Shown: positions 52,077 through 60,802 of the stretch, piece by piece
How positions within the stretch are numbered: position 1 is the first letter of the stretch
How the letters are laid out: every line of letters begins with the position of its first letter
Assembly: GCA_934725855.1 (NCBI GenBank)
Contig: CAKVCL010000013.1
Location: 23,240 to 87,239, forward strand
From: an uncultured Cellulosilyticum sp.
GTDB taxonomy: Bacteria; Bacillota; Clostridia; Lachnospirales; Cellulosilyticaceae
DNA: 64,000 bases
Reading direction: 5' to 3'
The notes under the pieces: model-generated
What the model was told of the DNA's origin: nothing
The model's database searches: none
The model's input: the letters and a program-made list of their open reading frames with translations, nothing else
Position numbers and translations under genes: made by a program

Positions 52077-53666
52077 TTATTCGACGCCTTGATATAATTG
52101 AATGATGGATTCTGCAATTTGAAGGCCATCAACAGCTGCTGAGCTAATGCCTCCTGCATAACCAGCCCCTTCGCCTGCTGGGTAAAGCCCTTTTACATTA
52201 CTTTCATACCCTTCATTTCGAGGAATTCGTACAGGCGAAGAACTTCTTGTTTCAAATCCCGTAAATAGTGCATCTGGATCGTCAAAATGCTTAATCTTCT
52301 TTCCAAAAGCCTTCATCGCTTCATCAATGGCCTCTCCCATAAAGGCTGGCATATGAGCCTTTAAGTTACTTAAAGTGACTCCTGGTAAATAAGTCGGTTG
52401 CACCTTTCCTAAAGTGGTGGTCGTTTGATTTTCAAAGAAATCGCCTAATTTTTGAACAGGTGCTTTATAATTTGCTCCACCTAGTTTAAAGGCTGTTTCT
52501 TCAAATTGCCTTTGTAGATACATTCCTGCTAGTGGATGGTTACTTCCAAAATCATCTGGACCCACATTAACCAAAATCGCACTATTGGCATTTTTGCCAT
52601 CACGGGCATGTTCACTCATCCCATTGGTGACAATACGTCCTTCTTCTGAAGCAGACGCAATCACATAACCTCCTGGGCACATACAAAAACTATAAACGGT
52701 GCGTCCATTTTCACAGTGGTGCACCAATTTATATTCGGCAGCCCCGAGTCTTGGATGATGGGCATATTTTTCACCATATTGCGCCTCATTGATCCACTCT
52801 TGTAAATGTTCTACACGCATACCAATTGAAAAAGGTTTTTGCTCCATACCCACTAAACGCTCATTAAGCATTTCAAAAGTATCTCTTGCACTATGGCCTA
52901 TTGCTAATATACAATGCTCTGTTTCAATGCGTCTACTGTCGTTCACAATGATTGCCTTTAAGGCATTATTTTCAATCACTAAATCGGTTAATTGGGTTTC
53001 AAATAAAAACTGTCCACCTAAGGCAATAATTTCTTCCCGAATATTTTTGACCACTTTTCTTAAAATGTCCGTTCCAACATGAGGTTTATTTTTATAAAGA
53101 ATTTCTTCTGGTGCCCCATGTTTAACCATTTCTTCTAACACCTTATGACAACGTTTGTTTTTAATCTGAGTCGTTAATTTGCCATCTGAAAAGGTTCCTG
53201 CACCGCCTTCTCCAAACTGTACATTACTTTTGGAATCAAATACGCCACTTTTCCAAAAGCTTTCCACATCTTTCACACGCTCTTCGACGCATTTCCCGCG
53301 TTCAATCACAATGGGCTTAAACCCTTGCTGTGCTAACAAAAGGGCAGCAAACAAACCACATGGTCCACTTCCCACCACAACTGGGGCATGGTGCATCATA
53401 CGCTCACCTTTTGGTGGACAAACATAGGAAGGATCAGCTGTTTTTAAATAGGGAAACTTTTTAAGTAAACTCTCTTCTTTTTTCGTTTCTATATCGACGG
53501 TATAAACCAGTTTGATTTCTTCTTTTTTTCTGGCATCAATTGCCTCTTTAAAGATTTGCCATTTTATAATGTCACTTGGCATGATTTTCAGTTTTTTAGT
53601 TACCTTGATGGGAAGCTGTGATAAATCTTCCTCTAAGTTTAGTTTCATATCTTGTACCCTAATCAT
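52077..53666 (-). CDS. FAD-dependent oxidoreductase, COG2509 type
   Basis: The 529-residue protein has an N-terminal beta domain (1-90), then the FAD dinucleotide motif VVVGSGPCGLFAALLLAQQG (GSGPCG at 99-104) and a second FAD element near the C-terminus (GLYPAGEGAGYAGGISSAAVDGLQ). Blocks such as FGEGGAGTFSDGKLTTQ and FSIGMRVEHLQEWINEAQYG identify a widespread but little-studied anaerobe family annotated as uncharacterised FAD dehydrogenases. Its ATG overlaps the stop of the upstream flavoprotein gene by 4 nt (ATGA), so the two are co-translated and perhaps functionally paired. Confidence 0.9.
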   Translation of the reverse strand: MIRVQDMKLNLEEDLSQLPIKVTKKLKIMPSDIIKWQIFKEAIDARKKEEIKLVYTVDIETKKEESLLKKFPYLKTADPSYVCPPKGERMMHHAPVVVGSGPCGLFAALLLAQQGFKPIVIERGKCVEERVKDVESFWKSGVFDSKSNVQFGEGGAGTFSDGKLTTQIKNKRCHKVLEEMVKHGAPEEILYKNKPHVGTDILRKVVKNIREEIIALGGQFLFETQLTDLVIENNALKAIIVNDSRRIETEHCILAIGHSARDTFEMLNERLVGMEQKPFSIGMRVEHLQEWINEAQYGEKYAHHPRLGAAEYKLVHHCENGRTVYSFCMCPGGYVIASASEEGRIVTNGMSEHARDGKNANSAILVNVGPDDFGSNHPLAGMYLQRQFEETAFKLGGANYKAPVQKLGDFFENQTTTTLGKVQPTYLPGVTLSNLKAHMPAFMGEAIDEAMKAFGKKIKHFDDPDALFTGFETRSSSPVRIPRNEGYESNVKGLYPAGEGAGYAGGISSAAVDGLQIAESIIQLYQGVE

Positions 53667-54901
53667 TTGTTTTCCTCATTTCTACTCACGCTCTCACCTG
53701 CAATGGCGCCAGTTGCCCAAGCCCATTGTAAATTGTACCCGCCACAATCACCATCTACATCCATCACTTCTCCTGTGACATAAAGATGCTTTGCTTTTAA
53801 TGATGCCATGGTTTTAAAGTCAATTTCTTTGGCACTAATGCCCCCTGCTGTGACTTGTGCAAATTTATAGCCTCTAGTGCCTTGAATGTCAAATTCAAAC
53901 CCTTTTAATACCCTCACCAAACTAAGTACTTCCTCATATTCGAGCTGCTCAGCCGTTCTATGGATGCTTTTAATATCCGCCGCTTTAAGAACAGGCATAA
54001 TCACACGTTTGTGTAGCATGCCAATTAATAGCTGTTCTATGGTACGCTCGGGATGGGCGGTGATTCGCTCATATAAAAGACTCATCAGTGTTTCCTCGGT
54101 TTGTCCCATAAATAAATCTAAGTATACTTTAGAGTTTTTTTTGCGCTTGGCTGCTAAAGAGGCCACACGGCTAATTTGAAAGATTGCTGGACCTGAAAGC
54201 CCATCTTCTGTAAAAAGCACTTCCCCATATTCCTCTCTTTCAAGTTTGCCCTCAGTAAAAATTTTTGCATTGGCTTTTACTTTAGCCCCCTTCATCATTT
54301 TACAATAAGGGGAATCGGATAAAAGATGGACTAAAATAGGATAAGGGGATTTTAAGGTATGTCCTACGTTCTTTAACAAGTTATACCCTGTGCCATCACA
54401 CCCTAAAGTAGTATTGGTCATACCACCCGTTGAAACAATGACTTGACGAGCTTTAAAAGTCTGCCCCTGTTCATCTTCAAGGAGCCAATAATCTGATTGA
54501 GCTATTAATTTAGTAATCGTCGTATCTGTAATGACTTCAATTCTTAGTCTTTCAACTTCCATTCTTAAAACATCTAAAACACTTGTCGCTTGCTCTGACA
54601 AAGGATAAACCTTTTGCCCTTCAATGAGTGGTAAAATCCCTAGCTCTTTAAAAAAAGCAATCGTTTCTTCATAGCCAAAGCGTTCTAGTACCTCATTAAA
54701 ATCCACTTGTTCTGATGAATGAAACTGCTGGGGGGTCATCTTGGTGTTAGTCATATTACAACGCCCATTTCCAGTCACCAGAATTTTCTTTCCCACTCTA
54801 CTTAATCGCTCAATGATACAAACCTTGGTGCCTCTTCTCGCTGCAACAATAGCTGCAACAAGCCCTGAAGCACCCCCTCCAATTACAATAACCTCTTTCA
54901 T
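53663..54901 (-). CDS. HI0933/YhiN-family FAD oxidoreductase
   Basis: The 412-residue protein begins MKEVIVIGGGASGLVAAIVA and has the family block SRVGKKILVTGNGRCNMTNTK, FFKELGILPLIEGQKVYPLSEQA, and the end block LYVTGEVMDVDGDCGGYNLQWAWATG that contacts FAD. This family is widespread but of unknown substrate. ATG 54901 (GGAGGAGGG upstream) is chosen over an earlier, unsupported reading. It is coupled by ATGA overlap to the COG2509-type gene. Confidence 0.93.
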   Translation of the reverse strand: MKEVIVIGGGASGLVAAIVAARRGTKVCIIERLSRVGKKILVTGNGRCNMTNTKMTPQQFHSSEQVDFNEVLERFGYEETIAFFKELGILPLIEGQKVYPLSEQATSVLDVLRMEVERLRIEVITDTTITKLIAQSDYWLLEDEQGQTFKARQVIVSTGGMTNTTLGCDGTGYNLLKNVGHTLKSPYPILVHLLSDSPYCKMMKGAKVKANAKIFTEGKLEREEYGEVLFTEDGLSGPAIFQISRVASLAAKRKKNSKVYLDLFMGQTEETLMSLLYERITAHPERTIEQLLIGMLHKRVIMPVLKAADIKSIHRTAEQLEYEEVLSLVRVLKGFEFDIQGTRGYKFAQVTAGGISAKEIDFKTMASLKAKHLYVTGEVMDVDGDCGGYNLQWAWATGAIAGESVSRNEENK

Positions 54902-54933
54902 TTTGCCCTCCTCCATTTTTGATGTGACGCAAT

Positions 54934-54966
54934 ATAAGACTGTCACTTTTTTAGTGACAGTCTTAT
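54934..54966 (-). terminator. Hairpin after the BofC-like gene
   Basis: A perfect 14-bp stem (ATAAGACTGTCACT and its complement, T5 loop) contains the BofC-like gene's stop codon. No T run follows on the minus strand. Confidence 0.6.
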
Positions 54967-55580
54967 TCGCCCATATACCCTTGCAAAATACTTTGAAGCT
55001 TACTTGGTTTTAATAGCAGCATTTCTTTTTGTGCTTGGGTAATTTCAACTTCTTCGTTTAATAATAAGCTATAAACATACTTGGAAAAATGACTCACTTC
55101 ATAGTCCATCTTAACAGGCCTATTATTAGAGTCTTTTTCTTTAATGCAAACATACTGATCTTCCACGCCTAAAACATAAGTCTTTCCCTGAGGGTTTGTT
55201 TTAGAAGCTGGCAGTTGTTCCACTTGTTTTACTAAAACAACTTGCTTTTCGCTAAACGTTTCAACCGTATAATCTTCAAATCGTTTTTCGATTTCTTTTT
55301 GATTTAAACCTAAAAGACCAAACGTACTAATCCTTGTTTCATGAGAAAACTTTTGATTTTTACATTCATTTTTTAAAGTAATTTTGGTCTGAGGCAAAAT
55401 ACAAATTTCTTTTTCTGGGATCACTTCGGTATAAGGTATCTTCGATAATAGTTCTGTATCCTCCTCTTCTCCAATATGCCAACTATGGGTTTTCATATAA
55501 ACATAACATCCTATAAATACAATACAAAAAACCAATATGGCAATGATCAGTGTATAAATATATTGTTTTTTACTAAGCAT
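54963..55580 (-). CDS. BofC-like membrane-anchored protein
   Basis: The 205-residue product has one N-terminal membrane helix (about 9-29) and an external domain. Its FGLLGLNQKEIEKRFEDYTVETFSEKQVVLVKQ and GKTYVLGVEDQYVCIKEKDSN segments resemble the BofC C-terminal domain (bypass-of-forespore C), which in B. subtilis restrains SpoIVB signalling during sporulation. The similarity is by eye; many related clostridial proteins exist without a defined role. GAGGGAAGAA precedes ATG 55580. It lies after the SpoVB-like gene in the same direction. Confidence 0.6.
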   Translation of the reverse strand: MLSKKQYIYTLIIAILVFCIVFIGCYVYMKTHSWHIGEEEDTELLSKIPYTEVIPEKEICILPQTKITLKNECKNQKFSHETRISTFGLLGLNQKEIEKRFEDYTVETFSEKQVVLVKQVEQLPASKTNPQGKTYVLGVEDQYVCIKEKDSNNRPVKMDYEVSHFSKYVYSLLLNEEVEITQAQKEMLLLKPSKLQSILQGYMGE

Positions 55581-55668
55581 CAGTTTCTTCCCTCATCCAT
55601 TTCATTAAAATTCACATTAAAATTATGTCTGAATTTTTAATTTTTTATACATGAGAGAATCCTTAAAA

Positions 55669-57330
55669 TTACATTTTTAATAAATGAGCCACTTTGCCGC
55701 CACCTGGAATCGTCATTAAATCTTTCTTTGTAATGGTGTGTGTCTTAATCCCTAGTATAAAGTAAATCATTGCAGCAATTGGCATAATACAAATGACTGC
55801 TAATTTAACTGATAGTCCAATCCATAAAAAGCCTTTATAAATTGCAAAGCTTAATAAGCCCATGATCGCTGCACATATAGTTGGACGAACTAAAATCACA
55901 CCCCAACGCATTTTCATTTGTAAGTACTTTTGTAAATAGTACATATTAAGTACAGCATAGACGATATAGCAAATTGTCGTGCTATGCACAAAGCCATAAA
56001 TATTAAGGGTTGGGAATTTTAATGCCACAAAGTTACAAACAATCTTAATGCCACAAGCAATGAGTGCATTAATGGTTGGGACATTTTGCTTGCTCATCCC
56101 TTGCAGAATGCCTGCACTAAGCTGTGCAATGGCAATCGCTAAAATGGCAATGGCTCCAGAAGATAATAATTCTGAGCCACTTGAATCTCCAATGACTAAA
56201 ACTAAAATAGGACTCGCAAAAACTAAGAAACCAATGGCAGAAGGCGCTGCAATGAGCATACCCACTTTAAAAATCATCTTTGTTTTCTTACGTACATCTT
56301 GCACTTGTCCTGCCGCCATGCCAGCTGCTATAGCAGGCACACTAGCTAGTCCCAGTTGTAAAATTAAACTGACTGGAATGTTCATAAAGGTCATATATTG
56401 GAAAGAAAGCTGCCCACTTAATTGATTGACAATACTTTCCGTTGAATAAATCCCTGCATCCATAACCGGTACTTTATCTAACATATGTTGATTTCTAAGA
56501 TACTCAATATTCTTTGGTAAAATATTTGAGATCATTGATTGGTCAATAGACGTTACGATTGAAAAAATTGATGCACTCACAATAACCGGAATCATCATAT
56601 TTAAAATCTGCTTTAAAATCATACTTCTTGATTCATAAGCATATTCATTGCTTTCTTTAAGCTCCTCTTTTGCCGCTGGTTGTTGTCTTATAAATAAGAA
56701 AACAAGTGTAATCAGCCCTGCGACTGCCCCAATCCCTGTTCCTAGGGCACTTCCTGTTGCTCCCCAAACGAGATTTTTGTGCGTCACATTCATAAAATAA
56801 GAAGCTAAGACCACACTAAAAATAACATTAAATACTTGCTCAATAATTTGAGAAGAAGCGGTTGGGGCCATATTCCCTCTTCCTTGAAAATACCCTCTAA
56901 TGACACCTAATCCCGTCGCAACCACAACGGTTGGTGCAAGTGCTCTAATCGGAAGGGCTACATCTTGGGATTTATAAAAATGATCTGAAATAAAATCGGC
57001 ACCCATCCATAAGCCAAGTGCCATGATACATGCAAACCCAATCGAATAAATCATCGCTAAACGAAAGACTCTCTGTGCTTCTTTATAAGCACCTGCTGCG
57101 CGTCTTTCTGCAATTAATTTAGATAACGCCCCTGGAATAGCCATGGCAGTTAATGTTAAAATAACCACATAAATACTATAGGCAACGCCATATAAGGACT
57201 GACCTTCATCTCCTAGAATATTACGTATCGGAATACGATAAAGCATTCCAATAATTCGGCTTACAAGCACGCCAATACTTAAGATCATGGCCCCTTTCAT
57301 CAGGCTTTGTCTATTCTCTGTTGTCTTCAT
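55669..57330 (-). CDS. SpoVB/MurJ-type polysaccharide or lipid flippase
   Basis: The 553-residue protein has about 14 membrane helices and belongs to the MOP/PST (MurJ/Wzx-like) superfamily. The opening GAMILSIGVLVSRIIGMLYRIP, followed by YGVAYSIYVVILTLTAMAIPGALSKL, is typical of SpoVB proteins, which flip lipid-linked spore-cortex precursors; vegetative paralogues flip lipid II or other glycans. Which one this is cannot be decided from sequence. It lies close to the BofC-like gene and a DtxR-fold regulator but with a gap on either side. AGAGGAAGAA precedes ATG 57330. Confidence 0.88.
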   Translation of the reverse strand: MKTTENRQSLMKGAMILSIGVLVSRIIGMLYRIPIRNILGDEGQSLYGVAYSIYVVILTLTAMAIPGALSKLIAERRAAGAYKEAQRVFRLAMIYSIGFACIMALGLWMGADFISDHFYKSQDVALPIRALAPTVVVATGLGVIRGYFQGRGNMAPTASSQIIEQVFNVIFSVVLASYFMNVTHKNLVWGATGSALGTGIGAVAGLITLVFLFIRQQPAAKEELKESNEYAYESRSMILKQILNMMIPVIVSASIFSIVTSIDQSMISNILPKNIEYLRNQHMLDKVPVMDAGIYSTESIVNQLSGQLSFQYMTFMNIPVSLILQLGLASVPAIAAGMAAGQVQDVRKKTKMIFKVGMLIAAPSAIGFLVFASPILVLVIGDSSGSELLSSGAIAILAIAIAQLSAGILQGMSKQNVPTINALIACGIKIVCNFVALKFPTLNIYGFVHSTTICYIVYAVLNMYYLQKYLQMKMRWGVILVRPTICAAIMGLLSFAIYKGFLWIGLSVKLAVICIMPIAAMIYFILGIKTHTITKKDLMTIPGGGKVAHLLKM

Positions 57331-57473
57331 AATTCTTCCTCTGTTTTATTTTAAATGATTTCCTTTTTTTGATGGTTTAAATCATTTTATCATATTTTTT
57401 TCGTGATCACACGCTTTTTCTTGATTTTTACCTATTGAAAAATTTCAAAACCTTGGATTTTATGCGATTTTCT

Positions 57474-57504
57474 AAAAGGAGTAGACGTTTTGCCCACTCC
57501 TTTT
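57474..57504 (-). terminator. Terminator of the DtxR-like gene
   Basis: AAAAGGAGT (57474-57482) pairs with ACTCCTTTT (57496-57504), with the stop codon beside it. The downstream T run is modest. Confidence 0.7.
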
Positions 57505-57955
57505 ATTTTTCACCTACTGGCATTTCTGGCAAAAGTGTTTTTTCAGGTTCAATTTGCAAAAGCATTTCAAAACGTTCTGCAATCTCTGGATATTTGCGAT
57601 TAAACAATACAAAACGCTCAATCTTTTTTAGACTTTCGTAGGATAAATACTGCGCCATAGCCTCTTTTTCAAGCTCAGCATGTGCCTCTATATGCAACAA
57701 TTTAAAGAACTCATCTATCAGCAAATCTCTTGCAATCAAATACTGCGCCATCTTTTTCCCTTGTTCTGTGATTCTAAGGGGTTGATACGTTGAATAAATA
57801 ATTTGCTTCTGATAATGCATACGTTGCAGTGCTTGAATGGCTTTAGAAAGGGGTTGATTCATTTCTCTTGCTAGATCACTGACTTTTAATTCCGTTTTAT
57901 TTTCTAAATGAGTATATATACAAACTAAATATTTTTCAAGGCTTGAAGAAAGCAT
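57503..57955 (-). CDS. DtxR/MntR-fold transcriptional regulator lacking metal ligands
   Basis: The 150-residue protein from ATG 57955 (GGGGGG upstream) has an N-terminal winged helix (LEKYLVCIYTHLENKTELK, then VSDLAREMNQPLSKAIQALQ) and a C-terminal helical dimerisation domain (LLIDEFFKLLHIEAHAELEK). Aligned by eye to B. subtilis MntR, all but one metal ligand is changed: Asp8 is Lys, Glu11 is Val, His77 is Arg, Glu102 is Ala and His103 is Gln; only Glu99 is retained. It is therefore unlikely to sense Mn or Fe in the usual way. It is divergent from degV, with a palindrome in the degV leader. Confidence 0.75.
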   Translation of the reverse strand: MLSSSLEKYLVCIYTHLENKTELKVSDLAREMNQPLSKAIQALQRMHYQKQIIYSTYQPLRITEQGKKMAQYLIARDLLIDEFFKLLHIEAHAELEKEAMAQYLSYESLKKIERFVLFNRKYPEIAERFEMLLQIEPEKTLLPEMPVGEK

Positions 57956-58048
57956 TTTATCCCCCCATATCATTACCCTATCTTAACTATATGCCCACTA
58001 AATCTCAAATATAACCTTTACAGTTTTTAACATTTTCTTAAGATTAAT

Positions 58049-58076
58049 TTGACAGGCATCTAGTATGCATATTAAA
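58049..58076 (+). promoter_or_regulatory. degV promoter
   Basis: TTGACA (58049-58054) is followed after 15-17 nt by ATTAAA/TATTAA (58070-58076), about 40 bp before degV. The -35 is perfect and the -10 only moderate. Confidence 0.55.
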
Positions 58077-58080
58077 ATTG

Positions 58081-58097
58081 TTAAGAGGTTATCTTAA
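58081..58097. promoter_or_regulatory. Operator-like palindrome in the degV leader
   Basis: TTAAGA-GGTTA-TCTTAA is a perfect 6+6 palindrome with 5-nt centre, between the degV promoter and its AAAGGAGG ribosome site. Its length and dyad form resemble DtxR/MntR-family operators, but the binding protein is not shown. Confidence 0.5.
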
Positions 58098-58114
58098 TTA
58101 AAGGAGGTGAAATG

Positions 58115-58996
58115 ATGTCTGAAATCGTTCTCATTAGTGATAGTTCTTGTGACCTTTCTCCTAATTTGTTAGACAAGTATCATATTGAAATTATTCCATA
58201 TTATGTTTCATTTGATACCGAACATTATTATAAGGAAGTCACTGAATTATCTATTAATGATTTTTATCAAAGATTAAGAGCAGAGAAGATTTTCCCTAAA
58301 ACGTCTCTTCCATCTATTAATGATTATTATGAATGCTTTAAACCTCATATTGAGGCTGGCAAAAGTGTTTTATGCGTGACTTTATCTAACCATTTTAGTG
58401 GTTCTTATAATGCCGCTGTAAACGCCCGTGAACTTATTTTAGAAAATTATCCTAATGCGCAAATTGAAATTATAAATTCTTTAAATGCAACAGGTGGGGA
58501 AGGTGTTTTAGTTTTAGAAATCGGTCGTATGATTCAAGATGGCCTTTCTTTTGAAAAAATTCTTGAGCTTGTTCCCAAACTTCGTGAATCTGCACGTATC
58601 TTTTTCTTTGTAGAAACACTCGATTATCTTGAACATGGTGGACGTATTGGTAAAGCTTCTGCACTACTTGGTACCATGCTGAATGTTAAACCACTCATTT
58701 ATTTACAAGATGGGTTACTTTATCCGAATGGTAAAGTGCGTGGCACAAAAAAAGCAATTGCTAAGATCCTTGAAATTTCTAAAGAATTTGTAGGCGATGA
58801 AGTTAATCAGTACCATTATCTTGTTGCACATGCAGATAATATGGAATATGCTCATGTTATTCGAGATGGGTTAAATACTGAACTTGGTGTAACCACTTTA
58901 GAAGATTTTTGTTTTATCGGTACAACGATTGGAGTCTATACTGGTCCAGATGTTGCTGGGATTTGTCTTATTAAAAAATATGAAAATTTCTTATAA
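58115..58996 (+). CDS. DegV-family fatty-acid-binding protein
   Basis: DegV/FakB proteins bind free fatty acids and present them to the FakA kinase for phosphorylation. The 293-residue protein begins IVLISDSSCDLSPNLLDKY and has IIPYYVSFDTEHYY, FPKTSLPSINDYYECF with the conserved TS(Q/L)PS loop, LSNHFSGSYNAA and LDYLEHGGRIGKASALLGTMLNVKP. GGAGG lies 7 nt before ATG 58115. It is a lone gene; no fakA is adjacent, and its control by the divergent DtxR-like protein is possible. Confidence 0.9.
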   Translation: MSEIVLISDSSCDLSPNLLDKYHIEIIPYYVSFDTEHYYKEVTELSINDFYQRLRAEKIFPKTSLPSINDYYECFKPHIEAGKSVLCVTLSNHFSGSYNAAVNARELILENYPNAQIEIINSLNATGGEGVLVLEIGRMIQDGLSFEKILELVPKLRESARIFFFVETLDYLEHGGRIGKASALLGTMLNVKPLIYLQDGLLYPNGKVRGTKKAIAKILEISKEFVGDEVNQYHYLVAHADNMEYAHVIRDGLNTELGVTTLEDFCFIGTTIGVYTGPDVAGICLIKKYENFL

Positions 58997-59039
58997 ATAA
59001 AAAAACGCTTCTGCCTTTAAGAAGCGTTTTTTTATTTAT
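58993..59039. terminator. Bidirectional terminator between degV and a membrane-protein gene
   Basis: A perfect 20-bp stem (58993-59012 / 59020-59039, 7-nt loop) has T-rich ends on both strands. Both flanking stop codons lie inside it. Confidence 0.93.
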
Positions 59040-59718
59040 GTACGCTATGTAGTCTTCTCATAGGATGCCAAAAAGCATAGCCAATTGTCCATAATCCAAA
59101 AATTTCTGAAATGGTAAAAAGCTTAAATAAAAGCAAGTTCTCTTTTCCTGAATAAATTCCATCTATTATTAATAATCCTTGTGCGAGTAATAAAATAGCA
59201 AGCTGGACACGAATTTGTAAATGTTTATAGCGTATAAGACCTATCCCTGCTAATATCCCTATCACGACCATAAAACTCCCTTGTACAATTGCCAAATACC
59301 GATCAAAAGGTGGGATAAGTACAAGCTCATAGCCATATGCCATACGCTCTATAAGCTCGGTAGGTTGTTTTAAAATAAGATAAACGTAAAAACTAATCCA
59401 CGGTAAGAAAAAAAGAAGTAGCTGGCTTACTTTAAAACGCTCATTTAAAAAAGGAATTATAAACCATATCCCACAAACTGTTAGCATAGTCAGCCCAATG
59501 CTACTTGCATAATAAAAATATCTCAGACTTTCAATGATGAGTGGATTTCTAACCAGTGCATAAAACACAAGCGTCAAGTAACGTAGTGCCATTGCAATCA
59601 GCAAAATGGCACCTATATTAAATAGTTCCTTTTCATTCGTTAGGTAAAGTCCTTTTGCACTCCAACCGATCACACCAAAGGACACCATACAAGTAATCAG
59701 TAACCAAAACTTTTCCAA
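59032..59718 (-). CDS. Polytopic membrane protein of unknown function
   Basis: The 228-residue protein has about seven hydrophobic helices, a pattern seen in 7TM sensor N-terminal domains, but it has no attached signalling domain and no family I recognise. The short soluble ends (HPMRRLHSVHK at the C-terminus) leave little room for catalysis. The first codon is TTG at 59718, preceded by GGGGGGAG. It stops within the shared terminator with degV. No adjacent gene points to a role. Confidence 0.6.
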   Translation of the reverse strand: MEKFWLLITCMVSFGVIGWSAKGLYLTNEKELFNIGAILLIAMALRYLTLVFYALVRNPLIIESLRYFYYASSIGLTMLTVCGIWFIIPFLNERFKVSQLLLFFLPWISFYVYLILKQPTELIERMAYGYELVLIPPFDRYLAIVQGSFMVVIGILAGIGLIRYKHLQIRVQLAILLLAQGLLIIDGIYSGKENLLLFKLFTISEIFGLWTIGYAFWHPMRRLHSVHK

Positions 59719-59790
59719 TCTTCTCCCCCCTTTCTACTAATATATAGACAACTTTCTTCCTTTAGAACTAGATTTGCATAAACGTTAAAG

Positions 59791-59829
59791 GGCACCTAAT
59801 GAATCACTTCAATTGATTCATTAGGTGCC
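59791..59829 (-). terminator. Terminator of the flavin thioredoxin reductase gene
   Basis: A perfect 16-bp stem (GGCACCTAATGAATCA and complement, 7-nt loop) is followed on the minus strand by CTTTAACG. It lies 30 nt past the stop codon. Confidence 0.8.
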
Positions 59830-59859
59830 TTAAATAGGCTAACAAGCTCTTTTTACGCT

Positions 59860-60714
59860 CTACTTAGTCCATTTATTTAAATAGGATACTGCTTGCAAAA
59901 CTGCAATATTCCCCTCTCCTACTGCTTTTGCAACTTGAAAAGGTTTACCTGTGCAGTCTCCTGCCGCAAATACGCCTTTAAAATTTGTCTCCATCATGCG
60001 ATTCACTTTAACAGCTGTCCCTTCTAACTCTAAGCCATTTAGTAATTTAGAAGTCGGTATATTTTCCTTAATAATAAATATGCCGCTTACATCTAATGAT
60101 TCTTCTACTAACTCCAATCCAGCAACCACTGTTTCGCCAATAATTTGTGTGGGTTTGCTATTCTTAATTTCTATTCGTTCATTTAAATGTCCTATTTCTT
60201 TATATAGTGGAACATAATAAACCTTTTCACATATTTCTGCTAAATAATTGGCATCTTCTTCAGCGTGCTGACTATCTCCAACTACTACGACGGCTTTCCC
60301 TCGATATAAAGGTCCATCACAAGTTGCACAATAGCTCACACCACGTCCTAAAAATTCATTTTCCCCTGGTAAAACAGCCGTTTTAGCTAATCCATTGGCT
60401 AAAATAACCGTCTTGGCTTCAATAAACTCATTTTCCACATTAAGCATATAACTTTCTCCCATTGGGAAAATCTCAATAACCTTTGAGGTTTGAATCTCGA
60501 CACCCATTTCTTTGGCTTGACTTGTAAAACGTTCCATCATTTCTTTTCCGTTGATGCTAGGCATCCCCATATAGTTTTTAACCTTTTCTGCTTTATAAAT
60601 ATAGCTCGTTTCCATAGGATTACCAAAAACTTTTACCTTTTTATTACGAATCACACCTGTAATCGCTGCTGATAATCCAGCTGGACCTGCGCCAACAATT
60701 GCAATATCTAACAT
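59860..60714 (-). CDS. Ferredoxin-dependent flavin thioredoxin reductase-like protein
   Basis: The 284-residue protein has the low-Mr thioredoxin reductase fold: FAD motif IVGAGPAGLSAA, redox pair YCATCDGP (Cys129, Cys132) and the closing AAGDCTGKPFQVAKAVGEG. The NADPH-binding motifs are absent: instead of GGGxSAxEE it has VVVGDSQHAEEDA, and the HRRxxxR motif that grips the NADP phosphate is missing (YYVPLYKEIGHL). This matches the clostridial FFTR enzyme (Clostridium acetobutylicum type), which takes electrons from ferredoxin rather than NADPH. ATG 60714 follows GGAGG by 6 nt. No thioredoxin gene is adjacent. Confidence 0.88.
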   Translation of the reverse strand: MLDIAIVGAGPAGLSAAITGVIRNKKVKVFGNPMETSYIYKAEKVKNYMGMPSINGKEMMERFTSQAKEMGVEIQTSKVIEIFPMGESYMLNVENEFIEAKTVILANGLAKTAVLPGENEFLGRGVSYCATCDGPLYRGKAVVVVGDSQHAEEDANYLAEICEKVYYVPLYKEIGHLNERIEIKNSKPTQIIGETVVAGLELVEESLDVSGIFIIKENIPTSKLLNGLELEGTAVKVNRMMETNFKGVFAAGDCTGKPFQVAKAVGEGNIAVLQAVSYLNKWTK

Positions 60715-60802
60715 GTGTTTCCTCCATTTCATTAGTCGAGTCTTTATCTAATATAGCTTACGACTCTAGTATAGTTTATTATGCCTTCTAGGAACTTGCA
60801 GC

